DNA from: Luteibacter aegosomaticola | Lineage (GTDB): Bacteria > Pseudomonadota > Gammaproteobacteria > Xanthomonadales > Rhodanobacteraceae | DNA length: 64,000 nt | Assembly: GCF_023078475.1 (NCBI RefSeq) | Contig: NZ_CP095741.1 | Coordinates: 3,224,001 to 3,288,000, forward strand | Reading direction: 5' to 3' | Shown here: positions 8,981 to 17,349 of the stretch, in pieces | Position numbering within the stretch: position 1 is the first letter of the stretch | Layout: every line of letters begins with the position of its first letter | Made by a program: the position numbers and the translations under genes | The notes under the pieces: model-generated | Seen by the model: only the letters and a program-made list of their open reading frames with translations | The model's database searches: none | Told to the model about the DNA's origin: nothing

Positions 8981-9340
8981 TCAATCGAGGGACTGCATCT
9001 CCCCGTCTGCTGGATCGAGCGCGTCGGTGGTCATGGCCCCGGTGGTCGCATCCACGTCGATCGTAAACAGCCGAGGCGATGTCTCGGGATCGCCACCACA
9101 CTTTTCGTCGTGCAGCTCATGGACATCGATGGACCAGCCGTTCGTGAGGTCTTCGGACATCAGAGCCAGGCATGCCGGGGCAAGCGAAGTAAGGTGATGG
9201 CGTGCGATCGCATCGAGGGCCAGCGTCTCCGCTTGTGCCTCGCTGGCGACGTGCGGCGTGGGGTTCGCCACAGCGGCCACGGTCCGGACAGAGACGAACG
9301 CGAGTACATAGCAAAGGGTGCACAGGACACGTGGGGTCAT
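8981..9340 (-). CDS. small secreted hypothetical protein
   Basis: Read from the ATG at 9340 (a GTG at 9349 is in frame upstream), the product is 119 residues. It begins with a clear Sec signal peptide (about 1-24, TPRVLCTLCYVLAFVSVRTV, probable cleavage near AVA). The mature part is acidic with two to three cysteines, and its end (LFTIDVDATTGAMTTDA) resembles the PepSY-like or YpeB-like strand of small periplasmic proteins, but too weakly to name. The gene lies alone upstream of the divergent M56-blaI operon, so the two may share the 9341-9556 regulatory region. Confidence 0.6.
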   Translation of the reverse strand: MTPRVLCTLCYVLAFVSVRTVAAVANPTPHVASEAQAETLALDAIARHHLTSLAPACLALMSEDLTNGWSIDVHELHDEKCGGDPETSPRLFTIDVDATTGAMTTDALDPADGEMQSLD

Positions 9341-9506
9341 GGAAAGCACGGTGGCAAAGTGGCCGGTGGCGGACTATGCATCTAACGCCGGCGCCATCAC
9401 AAGGTTTACCGACGCCCCGCCAACATCGACGTCGTAAGCGCGGGACCTTGTATTCCCGGCATGCTCCTCGTCCGTATCGAGGCGATCCAATGCTTCCCAT
9501 TCGTCG

Positions 9507-9545
9507 TTTACGCGTGTAATCTCAATCTACGATTACGGGCGTAAA
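9507..9545 (+). promoter_or_regulatory. BlaI-type operator: two TTAC-N4-GTAA palindromes over the promoter
   Basis: Two near-palindromes, TTACGCGTGTAA (9508-9519) and TTACGGGCGTAA (9533-9544), lie 25 bp apart centre to centre. They are themselves arranged as a larger inverted repeat (9507-9521 and 9531-9545). They sit 12-50 bp upstream of the M56 start codon, where the promoter must be. BlaI/MecI repressors bind dyads of this general type as dimers, so this is most likely the autoregulatory operator for the downstream M56-blaI operon. A TACGAT at 9528-9533 could be the -10 box. Confidence 0.7.
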
Positions 9546-9556
9546 CGGAGCATGGG

Positions 9557-10834
9557 ATGCTGATCAACCACTTGTGGGACTGGCGAGACACACCGTTCCG
9601 CGCCGTCCTGGCGTTCACCGTTGCGAGTATCGGACTGGCCGTTCTGAGACGCCCGTGGCGTGCCCTCTTCGGCGGCGGCGCGCCCTACCTGCTATGGCTG
9701 GTCGTTCCACTCGTGCTCGCGCTCACCCTCGCTCCTACGCACGCCCCGCCAGGCTTCAGCAGCGTTGCCATGCAACTACGCGAGGTGGCCGTTCCGTTAG
9801 CCGCACCGACAAATGCGTCGGAAGCGACGACAGGATGGGACCGTTACCTGCCCCTGGCGTGGCTCGCAGGCATGGTCGGATGCGCGCTTTGGTTCGGCAT
9901 GGCTCAATGGAGATATTCGACGGCACTGCGGAAGGCATACGCGCTGGGTAATCACGAGGGCATCCCCTTGTTCGTAGCCGTACGCCCGGATATAGGCCCG
10001 GCCCTGCTGGGACTGTTCACCCCACGGATCATCCTGCCCTCCGATTTTGCCGAACGCTTCACCACGGAAGAACAGGCGCTGGTCCTTGCGCACGAACAGG
10101 TCCACGCCGGTCGGCGCGACACGGCCTGGAGTGCGTTGGCGCACGTGGTGGTCGTCCTGTTCTGGTTCCACCCGCTTGCGTGGTGGGCGCTTGGTGCGTT
10201 CCGCATCGATCAGGAACTGGCTTGCGATGCCGCGGTGGTCCGCGATCACGCCCACGCGCGGCGCACCTATGCCGAAGCCCTTCTCAAGAACCATGGCGCC
10301 GCCCGACTACCCGTCGGCTGCACGTGGTTTTCCACCCACCCCCTCACGGAACGGATCGCCATGCTCACGTCCACGCCAACGAAGCTTCGCCGCCGCATCG
10401 CGGCGATCGCCGCACCCTTCGCCTTGCTTGGCGTGATGGCTTCCGCCTGGAGCACTACGCCCGCACCGGTTCACGCGAAACCGCAATACCAGCTACAGGC
10501 GGATATCGCTACAACGAGTGGCAGCGATGCTCACGTCACCGTCTGTGCTTATGAAAACGAAGCCGCTTCGATCACGCCGGCGACCAAAGACGGCACACCA
10601 CCCTGGACCGTGACGTTCACCGTGACACCTGCACCGCAGGCGGGCATGCTGGACATCACTATCGATAGCGCGCGGGACGATGCCCACCATCGAGTGGCAT
10701 CACGACAGATCCTGCGCGGCAAGCCGGGCGAAGCGATGGCCGTACGCTATAGCGAAAACGCCGACAGCGGCTTGCGCGCGATCGACATCGTGCCATCGAC
10801 AGGCTGTCCTGCCGCCGGCAAGGCCCACGCATGA
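9557..10834 (+). CDS. M56 (BlaR1/MecR1-like) membrane zinc metallopeptidase
   Basis: The protein is 425 residues. N-terminal hydrophobic segments occur at about 15-30, 42-60 and 98-117. The M56 zinc site is HEQVH at 179-183, with the third ligand E220 in DQELACDAAV; membrane segments follow at about 193-212 and 282-300. The roughly 125-residue C-terminal periplasmic part is not the penicillin-binding domain of true BlaR1, so the signal sensed is unlikely to be a bound beta-lactam. GGAG lies 6 bases before the ATG. Its stop overlaps the start of blaI in an ATGA. By analogy, an external cue would activate the peptidase, which would directly or indirectly relieve BlaI repression. Confidence 0.92.
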   Translation: MLINHLWDWRDTPFRAVLAFTVASIGLAVLRRPWRALFGGGAPYLLWLVVPLVLALTLAPTHAPPGFSSVAMQLREVAVPLAAPTNASEATTGWDRYLPLAWLAGMVGCALWFGMAQWRYSTALRKAYALGNHEGIPLFVAVRPDIGPALLGLFTPRIILPSDFAERFTTEEQALVLAHEQVHAGRRDTAWSALAHVVVVLFWFHPLAWWALGAFRIDQELACDAAVVRDHAHARRTYAEALLKNHGAARLPVGCTWFSTHPLTERIAMLTSTPTKLRRRIAAIAAPFALLGVMASAWSTTPAPVHAKPQYQLQADIATTSGSDAHVTVCAYENEAASITPATKDGTPPWTVTFTVTPAPQAGMLDITIDSARDDAHHRVASRQILRGKPGEAMAVRYSENADSGLRAIDIVPSTGCPAAGKAHA

Positions 10835-11196
10835 CAGCCTCGATCACTGATGCGGAGGCGATTGTCATGGAGGTGCTCTGGACGAGCGCCCCACGCACCA
10901 CCGAAGAGATCCTCGCCGCCGTCACCACCACGCAGGCATGGCAATTGGGCACGGTGAAGTCCCTGCTCAACCGCTTACTGAAAAAGAATGCCGTCAAGGC
11001 AGAACAGGAGGGGCGACGTTATCTCTACACACCGCTCATCTCGCGCGACGACTATCTCTCGTCCGAAAGCGCAGGATTGCTTGACCGCCTTTTTGGCGGC
11101 CGGGTGGCACCACTCGTTGCGCATTTTTCGGCGCATCGCCCGTTATCGAAGCGCGATATCGCGGAGCTGCGCAAGTTACTGGACCGGCTCGAGTGA
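10831..11196 (+). CDS. BlaI/MecI/CopY-family transcriptional repressor
   Basis: At 121 residues it has the normal length for the family. Residues 5-75 form the winged helix (ITDAEAIVMEVLW ... GTVKSLLNRLLKKNAVKAEQEG RRYLYTP), and the C-terminal helices would dimerise. It is coupled to the upstream M56 peptidase gene by an ATGA overlap and presumably binds the two dyads at 9508-9544. The usual order is repressor first, peptidase second; here it is reversed. Its last 21 bp overlap the 3' end of the convergent coiled-coil gene. Confidence 0.93.
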   Translation: MTASITDAEAIVMEVLWTSAPRTTEEILAAVTTTQAWQLGTVKSLLNRLLKKNAVKAEQEGRRYLYTPLISRDDYLSSESAGLLDRLFGGRVAPLVAHFSAHRPLSKRDIAELRKLLDRLE

Positions 11197-11688
11197 CGCA
11201 CTAGCCACACCTTTCTTGTAGAAGAGCTCGACAACAGCGTTCCACACGGATGGTGCGACGGTCGTGGCCACCCCCACGAGGAATAGCATGCCCCACACGC
11301 GTTGTTTCCAGTCCAGAAGCTTCCGAAGATCTCCCTCCATGATCTTCGCACCTGCCTTGAGCCCCGAAACATCCACCTTCAGAACGGTGACGTCAGCCTT
11401 CAGCACGGTGACGTCTGTCTTCAGTTCGGCCACGTCCGTCTTGAGGACCGCTACGTCCGTTTTGAGGACTGCTACATCGGTTTTGAGGACCGCCACATCG
11501 GTTTTGAGTACGGCGACGTCCATTTTGAGCGCCGTGACATCGGATGTGAGATGCGCGATCGACGCTTCGACCGCGGCAAACTTCACATCGAACTTCGCAT
11601 CAAGCTTGGCCAGCGCCGACGTGATGCCCAGCAGCATGTCGACACTGATCTGTGCGGGAACGGGGGCTGCGCTGGTAAGTGCGGTCAT
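11176..11688 (-). CDS. heptad-repeat coiled-coil protein with C-terminal membrane segment
   Basis: The 170-residue product has a strong AAGGAG ribosome binding site 6 bases before the ATG at 11688. After a helical N-terminus, residues 50-112 are nine uninterrupted heptads of the pattern D-V-x-x-L-K-x, several identical (DVAVLKT), a textbook parallel coiled coil. A hydrophobic segment (about 132-150, VWGMLFLVGVATTVAPSVW) would anchor it to the membrane. Such short proteins appear in many proteobacteria without known function. It is convergent with and overlaps blaI by 21 bp. The DNA repeat could change copy number by slippage. Confidence 0.75.
   Translation of the reverse strand: MTALTSAAPVPAQISVDMLLGITSALAKLDAKFDVKFAAVEASIAHLTSDVTALKMDVAVLKTDVAVLKTDVAVLKTDVAVLKTDVAELKTDVTVLKADVTVLKVDVSGLKAGAKIMEGDLRKLLDWKQRVWGMLFLVGVATTVAPSVWNAVVELFYKKGVASASLEPVQ
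11353..11541 (-). repeat. nine tandem 21-bp units encoding DVxxLKx heptads
   Basis: The coding DNA of the coiled-coil protein is made of nine consecutive 21-bp units, the central ones nearly identical at nucleotide level (each reading GACGTAGCGGTCCTCAAAAC or close to it on the minus strand). Such in-frame repeats can expand or contract without a frameshift. Confidence 0.8.
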
Positions 11689-11780
11689 GGCGGCTCCTTG
11701 GGTGACGGGAGCACAAGTTAGCTAAATGACCTGCGGATGGATGTAGGCGCAGGGCGCCAATCCTTGTAGGCACAAAAGAA

Positions 11781-11810
11781 AAAAGGCGCTGACCAGAGTC
11801 AGCGCCTTTT
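11781..11810. terminator. strong intrinsic terminator downstream of tRNA-fMet
   Basis: A 13-bp perfect stem (11781-11793 and 11798-11810) with a 4-base loop includes the A/T tracts themselves, so it reads as AAAAGGCGC...GCGCCTTTT on either strand. It lies just past the 3' end of the minus-strand tRNA gene and would end its transcript. Confidence 0.85.
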
Positions 11811-11819
11811 TATTGAAAC

Positions 11820-11896
<77 letters not shown>

Positions 11897-11908
11897 TCAG
11901 AGAAAAAA

Positions 11909-11937
11909 AGTATAGCGACGTGGCGGGATTCTTGCAA
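11909..11937 (-). promoter_or_regulatory. sigma70-type promoter of tRNA-fMet
   Basis: On the minus strand TTGCAA (11932-11937) is separated by exactly 17 bases from TATACT (11909-11914), ending 13 bp before the mature 5' end of tRNA-fMet at 11896. The match to the consensus is close. Confidence 0.75.
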
Positions 11938-11975
11938 GCCCTTTCTTACACATTCATGAAGAAAGGGCTGCAAAG
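11931..11975. terminator. long stem-loop after nuoN, end of the nuo operon
   Basis: A 17-base imperfect inverted repeat (11931-11947 and 11959-11975, core AAGCCCTTTCTT / AAGAAAGGGCT) starts 6 bp past the nuoN stop. It is probably the operon terminator or a 3' stabilising stem. No T tract follows at once, and it overlaps the tRNA -35 box. Confidence 0.55.
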
Positions 11976-11980
11976 ATCCT

Positions 11981-13441
11981 TTAGACGCCGAAGGCTCGCT
12001 GGCACCACGCGAACAGCGGGGACCAGGTGAAGCCGAGCACGAGCAGTGCGATCGCATTAAGCGACAGCACCCAGCGCGATGCGACGTCGGACGTGGCACG
12101 CACATCGGTGCCCTCGACCGGCGCATCGAAGTACATGACCTTCACGACGCGCAGGTAGTAGTACAGGCCGATGATCGCGGCAACCGCACCCGCAACGGCG
12201 AGCCACAGGTAACCCGCATCCATCGCAGCCTTCAGCACCAGCAGCTTGCCGAAGAAGCCAAACAGCGGCGGCACGCCAGCCAGCGAGAACATCACCAGCA
12301 GCATCATGAAGGCGAACCACGGCGAACGCTGGTTCAGGCCCTTCAGGTCGTCGATCTCTTCGCACTCGAAGCCGGCGCGCGAGAGCACCAGGATCATGCC
12401 GAACGCGGCGGCGCTGGTGAGCGCGTAGCTGACGGCATAGAACATCGAGGCCGAGTAGCCTTCCGGACCGGCGTTCACCAGGCCAACCAGCAGGTAACCC
12501 ATGTGCGAGATGGTCGAATAGGCCAGCAGGCGCTTGAGGTTGGTCTGCACGAGGGCAACGAAGTTACCGATCGCCAGCGACAGCACGGCGAGCACCGCCA
12601 CCATCAGCTGCCACTGCGGCGCGAGGCCCGTGGTGCCGCCAGCAATATCGCCCATACCCGTGGACAGCAAGCGGTAGGCCATGCCGAACGCGGCGAGCTT
12701 CTGTGCCGAACCGATGAAGATGGTCACGGCCGTCGGCGAACCCTGGTACACGTCCGGGATCCACATGTGGAACGGAGCGGCGCCCAGCTTGAAGCCGATG
12801 CCCACGATCATGAAGACCAGGCCGAACAGGAGCAGCGTATGCCATTCGGCACCGACGATGGCGGCATGAATGCCGTGCAGGTCGAGCGTGTGGGTCGCGC
12901 CGTACACCATCGACATGCCGTACAGCAGCATGCCCGAGGCCAGGGCACCCAGCACGAAGTACTTGATGGCCGCTTCCGACGAGAGACGCGAGTCGCGGTT
13001 CAGGGCGACCAGCGCATACGACGACAGCGTCAGCAGTTCGAGACCGAGGTAAACGGTAACCAGGCTACCAGCGGCGACGAGGAACATGATGCCGATCGTG
13101 GCGAAGATCGACAGCGTGTAGAACTCGCCGAACGGGATGGCCCGCTCTTTCAGGTACGGACGTGCGTAGATGAAGATCACCGCCATCAGCAGCAGCGAGA
13201 ACACCTTCAGCACTTCGGCGACGCCGTCGCGGACGAACATGCCGCTGAACGCGGTGACGCTGCTATCCGGCTGGCCGCTCACGACCAGGTAGGCACCGAC
13301 CAGGAGCACCAGCACTGAAAGCCAGTGCACGGCGCCCTTCTGGCCCGGCTTCAGGAACGCATCCAGCATAAGCAGGACGCACGCCGCGACCGTGAGGTAA
13401 GCCTCGGGGAGCAGGATAAGGATGTCATTGATACCAGGCAT
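11981..13441 (-). CDS. nuoN: NADH-quinone oxidoreductase subunit N
   Basis: NuoN is one of the three antiporter-like, proton-pumping membrane subunits of complex I. The 486-residue product is hydrophobic throughout, with about 14 membrane helices, and has the family's ion-channel signatures, including the GLELLTLSSYAL helix with the channel glutamate and the FKLGAAPFHMWIPDVYQG segment. The length fits the family (485 in E. coli). It is the last gene of the operon, 14 bp after nuoM, and is followed by the 11931-11975 stem-loop. Confidence 0.98.
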   Translation of the reverse strand: MPGINDILILLPEAYLTVAACVLLMLDAFLKPGQKGAVHWLSVLVLLVGAYLVVSGQPDSSVTAFSGMFVRDGVAEVLKVFSLLLMAVIFIYARPYLKERAIPFGEFYTLSIFATIGIMFLVAAGSLVTVYLGLELLTLSSYALVALNRDSRLSSEAAIKYFVLGALASGMLLYGMSMVYGATHTLDLHGIHAAIVGAEWHTLLLFGLVFMIVGIGFKLGAAPFHMWIPDVYQGSPTAVTIFIGSAQKLAAFGMAYRLLSTGMGDIAGGTTGLAPQWQLMVAVLAVLSLAIGNFVALVQTNLKRLLAYSTISHMGYLLVGLVNAGPEGYSASMFYAVSYALTSAAAFGMILVLSRAGFECEEIDDLKGLNQRSPWFAFMMLLVMFSLAGVPPLFGFFGKLLVLKAAMDAGYLWLAVAGAVAAIIGLYYYLRVVKVMYFDAPVEGTDVRATSDVASRWVLSLNAIALLVLGFTWSPLFAWCQRAFGV

Positions 13442-13455
13442 GGACTAATTCCCGC

Positions 13456-14967
13456 TCAGACTTTCGTAATGGCCAGCTGCTCGACCAGGCGAGCGACCGA
13501 CGCATCCATGAGGTGGACCAGCGGCTCCGGCCAGATGCCGAAGACCAGCACGCCGGCGGCGAACGCGGAGAGCATGAAGATCTCGCGGCCGTTGACGTCG
13601 GTCAGTTCCTTCACGTGCGGGTTGGTGATTTCACCCCACAGCACGCGCTTCACCATCCACAGCGTGTAAGCCGCACCGATGATCAGCGTGAAGGCCGCAA
13701 ACAGGGCAATCCACGGGTTGGCACTGAACGCGGCCAGGATGACCATGAACTCGCCGACGAAACCCGAGGTGCCCGGCAGGCCGGAGTTGGCCATGGCGAA
13801 CAGCACGTAGAACGGAGCGAAGATCGGCATGACGTTGATGACGCCGCCGTAATCCTTGATCTGACGCGAGTGCAGGCGGTCGTACAGCACGCCGATGCAG
13901 CTGAACATCGCGCCGGAGATGAAGCCGTGCGAAATCATCTGGACCATCGCACCCTGCATGCCCAGGCGGGCGGCATCCGGGTTGTTGGCCTCACGCACCA
14001 GCATGAAGGCGATGAAGATGCCCAGGGTGACGAAACCCATGTGCGCGATGGACGAGTACGCCACCAGCTTCTTCATATCGCCCTGCACCAGGGCCACGTA
14101 ACCGATGTAGCAAACCGCGATCAGCGAGAGCGCGATGATCAGCCAGGCGAAGTGCTCCGACGCATCCGGCACGATCGGCAGCGAGAAGCGCAGGAAACCG
14201 TAGCCACCGATCTTCAGCATCACCGCCGCCAGCACCACCGAACCGCCGGTAGGCGCTTCGACGTGGGCATCCGGCAACCAAGTGTGTACCGGCACCATCG
14301 GGACCTTGATGGCGAAGCCCAGCAGGAAGGCGAAGAACAGCCAGCTCTGCTCGGTGAGGGTCAGGTGCACCTTGGCCATATCGGCCAGGGCGAAGCTGCC
14401 GCCGGTCTTGTGGTACAGGTAAATCAGGCCGATCAACATGAAGATCGAGCCGAAGAACGTGTAGATGAAGAACTTCAGCGTGGCGTAAACGCGGCGCGGG
14501 CCACCCCAGATACCGATGATGACGAACATCGGGATCAGCATGGCTTCGAAGAACACGTAGAACAGCAACGCGTCCGTCGCGCAGAACACGCCGACCATGC
14601 AGCCCTCGAGGACGAGCATGGCGGCCATGTACTGGTGCGGCTTGTTCTGGATCACTTCCCACGCCCCCACGATCACGAGGATCTGGGTGAACGTGGTGAG
14701 GATGATCAGAGCGACGGAAATACCGTCGACCGCCAGCGAGTAGTTGATGCCAAGCGACGGAATCCAGCTGAAGGATTCCGAAAGCTGCATGGTGCCGGTA
14801 GCGGCATCATAGGCAGGCAGGAGGGCAAGGCTGGCGGCGAAAGTGGCAACCGCGACCAGCAGCGAGATCCAGCGGGCGAGGCCTGGGCGACCGGAACCGG
14901 CGAGCAGCACCGGGATGGCGCCGACGATCGGAAGCCAGATCAGCAGGCTGAGCAAGTGATTCGACAT
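13456..14967 (-). CDS. nuoM: NADH-quinone oxidoreductase subunit M
   Basis: NuoM is a proton-pumping antiporter-like subunit of complex I. The protein is 503 residues with about 14 predicted helices. The helix-5 glutamate is in FFEAMLIPMF, and the conserved lysine and histidine segments KVPMVPVHTWLPDAHVEAP and AYSSIAHMGF are intact. The gene lies 14 bp upstream of nuoN and 14 bp downstream of nuoL, so all three pump subunits are made from one tightly spaced mRNA. Confidence 0.98.
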   Translation of the reverse strand: MSNHLLSLLIWLPIVGAIPVLLAGSGRPGLARWISLLVAVATFAASLALLPAYDAATGTMQLSESFSWIPSLGINYSLAVDGISVALIILTTFTQILVIVGAWEVIQNKPHQYMAAMLVLEGCMVGVFCATDALLFYVFFEAMLIPMFVIIGIWGGPRRVYATLKFFIYTFFGSIFMLIGLIYLYHKTGGSFALADMAKVHLTLTEQSWLFFAFLLGFAIKVPMVPVHTWLPDAHVEAPTGGSVVLAAVMLKIGGYGFLRFSLPIVPDASEHFAWLIIALSLIAVCYIGYVALVQGDMKKLVAYSSIAHMGFVTLGIFIAFMLVREANNPDAARLGMQGAMVQMISHGFISGAMFSCIGVLYDRLHSRQIKDYGGVINVMPIFAPFYVLFAMANSGLPGTSGFVGEFMVILAAFSANPWIALFAAFTLIIGAAYTLWMVKRVLWGEITNPHVKELTDVNGREIFMLSAFAAGVLVFGIWPEPLVHLMDASVARLVEQLAITKV

Positions 14968-14981
14968 ATAGCTCGTTTCCC

Positions 14982-17039
14982 TTATTGCCCGATCAGCCAG
15001 TACCCGCCGAGAAGCAGGATGAGGCCGAGGATCATGGCGAACGCGTAATGGAAGAGGAATCCGGACTGCAGGCGGCGTGCGCCACCCGCGATGCGCTGCA
15101 CGAGGCCAGCCGAGCCGTTGACGAGAGCGCCGTCGATGATGGCCTGATCGCCCACCTTCGAAAGACCCTCACCCAGCTTCACGCCGCCCTTCGCGAACAC
15201 CGCGAAGTACAGTTCGTCGATCCAGTACTTATGGTCAAGCAGGTTGTACAGCGGCTTCAGCGCGCTCTTCGCCTTGTCGGCGATGGACGGGTTGAAGAGG
15301 TAGATGTACGTAGCGCTGACGAAGCCAGCCAAGGCGATGATGAACGGCCACTGGTAAAAACCGTGGATGCCAGCCGCCAGCGCACCGTGGAACTCATGCG
15401 CGAGCTCGCCCAGCACGTTGTTTTCTTCGTTGACGTGGATCGCCTTGCCGAACCAGTTGTCGTAAAGCATCGGCTTCACGGTGAACAGGCCGATCAGGAT
15501 CGACGGGATCGACAGCAGCACCAGCGGCACCGTCACCACCCACGGCGACTCATGCGGCGCGTGTTCGAGCACGCCCGGGGTACCGTGGCCGTGGTCGTCG
15601 TGCGCATCGTCATGGTGGTCGGCATGGGCATCGTGGCCGTGGTGGCCATGTGCCTTGTGCTCGATCGTGAAGCGCTCCTTGCCATGGAAGGTCATGTACA
15701 GGAGACGGAAGCTGTAGAACGAAGTCACGAACACGCCGCCCAGCACGCAGAAGTAAGCGTACGAGGCACCCCAGCGATGCGACTCACCCACGGCCTCGAT
15801 GATCGCGTCCTTCGAGTAGAAACCCGAGAAGAACGGCGTACCGGCGAGGGCGAGCGAACCGATCCACATGGTGATCCAGGTGATCGGCATGTACTTGCGC
15901 AGGCCGCCCATGTAGCGCATGTCCTGCTCATGGTGCATGCCCATGATGACCGAACCGGCACCCAGGAACAGCAGGGCCTTGAAGAACGCGTGGGTCATCA
16001 GGTGGAACACGGCGCCGCTATAAGCGGAGACGCCCAGCGCGACGGTCATGTAGCCCAGCTGCGAGAGCGTGGAGTACGCGATGACGCGCTTGATGTCGTT
16101 CTGCACGATGCCGATGAGGCCCGTGAAGAAGGCAGTGGTCGAACCGATGACGAGGATGAACGACAGCGCCGCGTCGGACAGTTCGAAGATCGGCGACATG
16201 CGCGCGACCATGAAGATGCCCGCGGTCACCATGGTGGCCGCGTGGATCAGCGCCGAGATGGGGGTCGGGCCTTCCATCGAATCGGGCAGCCACACGTGCA
16301 GCGGCACCTGGGCCGACTTACCCATGGCACCGATGAACAGCAGGATGCCGATCACGGTAGCCGCATCCCACGCATGGTTCTGCGTGATCTGCAGGGTCTT
16401 GCCCACGAGGTCCGGCGCATGGTCGAACGCGGTCTGGTAATCCAGGGTGCCCAGGAAGTACAGGATCGCGGCGATACCGAGGAGGAAACCGAAGTCACCC
16501 ACGCGGTTGACCAGGAAGGCCTTGAGGTTCGCGAAGATCGCGGTCGGGCGCTTGTACCAGAAGCCGATCAGCAGGTACGACACCAGGCCCACCGCTTCCC
16601 AGCCGAAGAACAGCTGCATGAAGTTGTTGCTCATGACGAGCATCAACATCGAGAAGGTGAAGAGCGAGATGTAGCTGAAGAAGCGCTGGTAGCCCGGGTC
16701 TTCCGCCATGTAGCCGATGGTGTACAGATGCACCAGCAGCGACACGAAGGTAACCACCACCATCATCATGGCGGTCAGGCGATCGACCATGAAGCCGACG
16801 GAAGCGTGGAAGCGGCCAATCTCGAACCAGGTGTAGACATCCTGGTTGAAGTTATCCGCCCCACCCCACACCAGCTGGTAGAGCACGTAGAACGACAGGC
16901 CGCAGGCGATGGCGACGCCGAGGATAGTGGCGCTGTGCGCCCCTGCCCTGCCGATCACCTTGCCGAAGAGGCCCGCCAGGATCGCGCCGGCCAGCGGGGC
17001 CAGTGCGATCGTGAGCAGGATTGAAAGCGAGAGACTCAT
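14982..17039 (-). CDS. nuoL: NADH-quinone oxidoreductase subunit L, with histidine-rich loop
   Basis: NuoL is the distal pump subunit carrying the long lateral helix of complex I. The product has 685 residues (613 in E. coli). Key residues are present: E148 in FGWEAVGL, K241 in MGKSAQVPLHVWLPD and the lysine in NDIKRVIAYSTLSQLG. An insertion at about 461-486 holds 11 histidines and 6 aspartates in 26 residues (HGHHGHDAHADHHDDAH and neighbours), in a loop between late helices; it could bind metal ions. The C-terminal part contains the lateral helix and final transmembrane helix. It lies 4 bp after nuoK. Confidence 0.98.
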   Translation of the reverse strand: MSLSLSILLTIALAPLAGAILAGLFGKVIGRAGAHSATILGVAIACGLSFYVLYQLVWGGADNFNQDVYTWFEIGRFHASVGFMVDRLTAMMMVVVTFVSLLVHLYTIGYMAEDPGYQRFFSYISLFTFSMLMLVMSNNFMQLFFGWEAVGLVSYLLIGFWYKRPTAIFANLKAFLVNRVGDFGFLLGIAAILYFLGTLDYQTAFDHAPDLVGKTLQITQNHAWDAATVIGILLFIGAMGKSAQVPLHVWLPDSMEGPTPISALIHAATMVTAGIFMVARMSPIFELSDAALSFILVIGSTTAFFTGLIGIVQNDIKRVIAYSTLSQLGYMTVALGVSAYSGAVFHLMTHAFFKALLFLGAGSVIMGMHHEQDMRYMGGLRKYMPITWITMWIGSLALAGTPFFSGFYSKDAIIEAVGESHRWGASYAYFCVLGGVFVTSFYSFRLLYMTFHGKERFTIEHKAHGHHGHDAHADHHDDAHDDHGHGTPGVLEHAPHESPWVVTVPLVLLSIPSILIGLFTVKPMLYDNWFGKAIHVNEENNVLGELAHEFHGALAAGIHGFYQWPFIIALAGFVSATYIYLFNPSIADKAKSALKPLYNLLDHKYWIDELYFAVFAKGGVKLGEGLSKVGDQAIIDGALVNGSAGLVQRIAGGARRLQSGFLFHYAFAMILGLILLLGGYWLIGQ

Positions 17040-17043
17040 CGGA

Positions 17044-17349
17044 TCAACCCTTCATGCTGTCGATTTCGGCGACATTGATCGTGCTCCGGTTACGGAACAG
17101 CAGGACCAGGATCGCCAGGCCGATGGCGGATTCCGCCGCGGCCACGGTGAGGATGAAGAACACGAACACCTGGCCCTGCACATCGCCGAAGAAGCGCGAG
17201 AAGGCCACGAAGTTGGTATTCACCGCGAGGAGCATGAGCTCGATCGCCATGAGCAGCACGATCACGTTCTTGCGGTTGATGAACAGGCCAGCCACCGCGA
17301 TGCAGAACAGGATCGCGCCGAGCACGATGTAATGGGAAAGCGTGATCAC
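17044..17349 (-). CDS. nuoK: NADH-quinone oxidoreductase subunit K
   Basis: NuoK is a small three-helix membrane subunit at the heel of complex I. I set the start at the GTG at 17347-17349, which overlaps the nuoJ stop as GTGA. This gives 101 residues, the family's normal length, beginning (M)[14 protein letters not shown]. The frame stays open upstream to 17607 but that stretch lies inside nuoJ and has no NuoK homology. The conserved acidic residues sit in [13 protein letters not shown] and [12 protein letters not shown]. Confidence 0.96.
   Translation of the reverse strand: MITLSHYIVLGAILFCIAVAGLFINRKNVIVLLMAIELMLLAVNTNFVAFSRFFGDVQGQVFVFFILTVAAAESAIGLAILVLLFRNRSTINVAEIDSMKG

Noticed and set aside
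13513..17024. Long plus-strand frames of 511 and 679 codons opposite nuoM and nuoL
   Set aside because: Asp/Glu/Arg/His/Gln-rich shadow translations of membrane proteins; no independent support.
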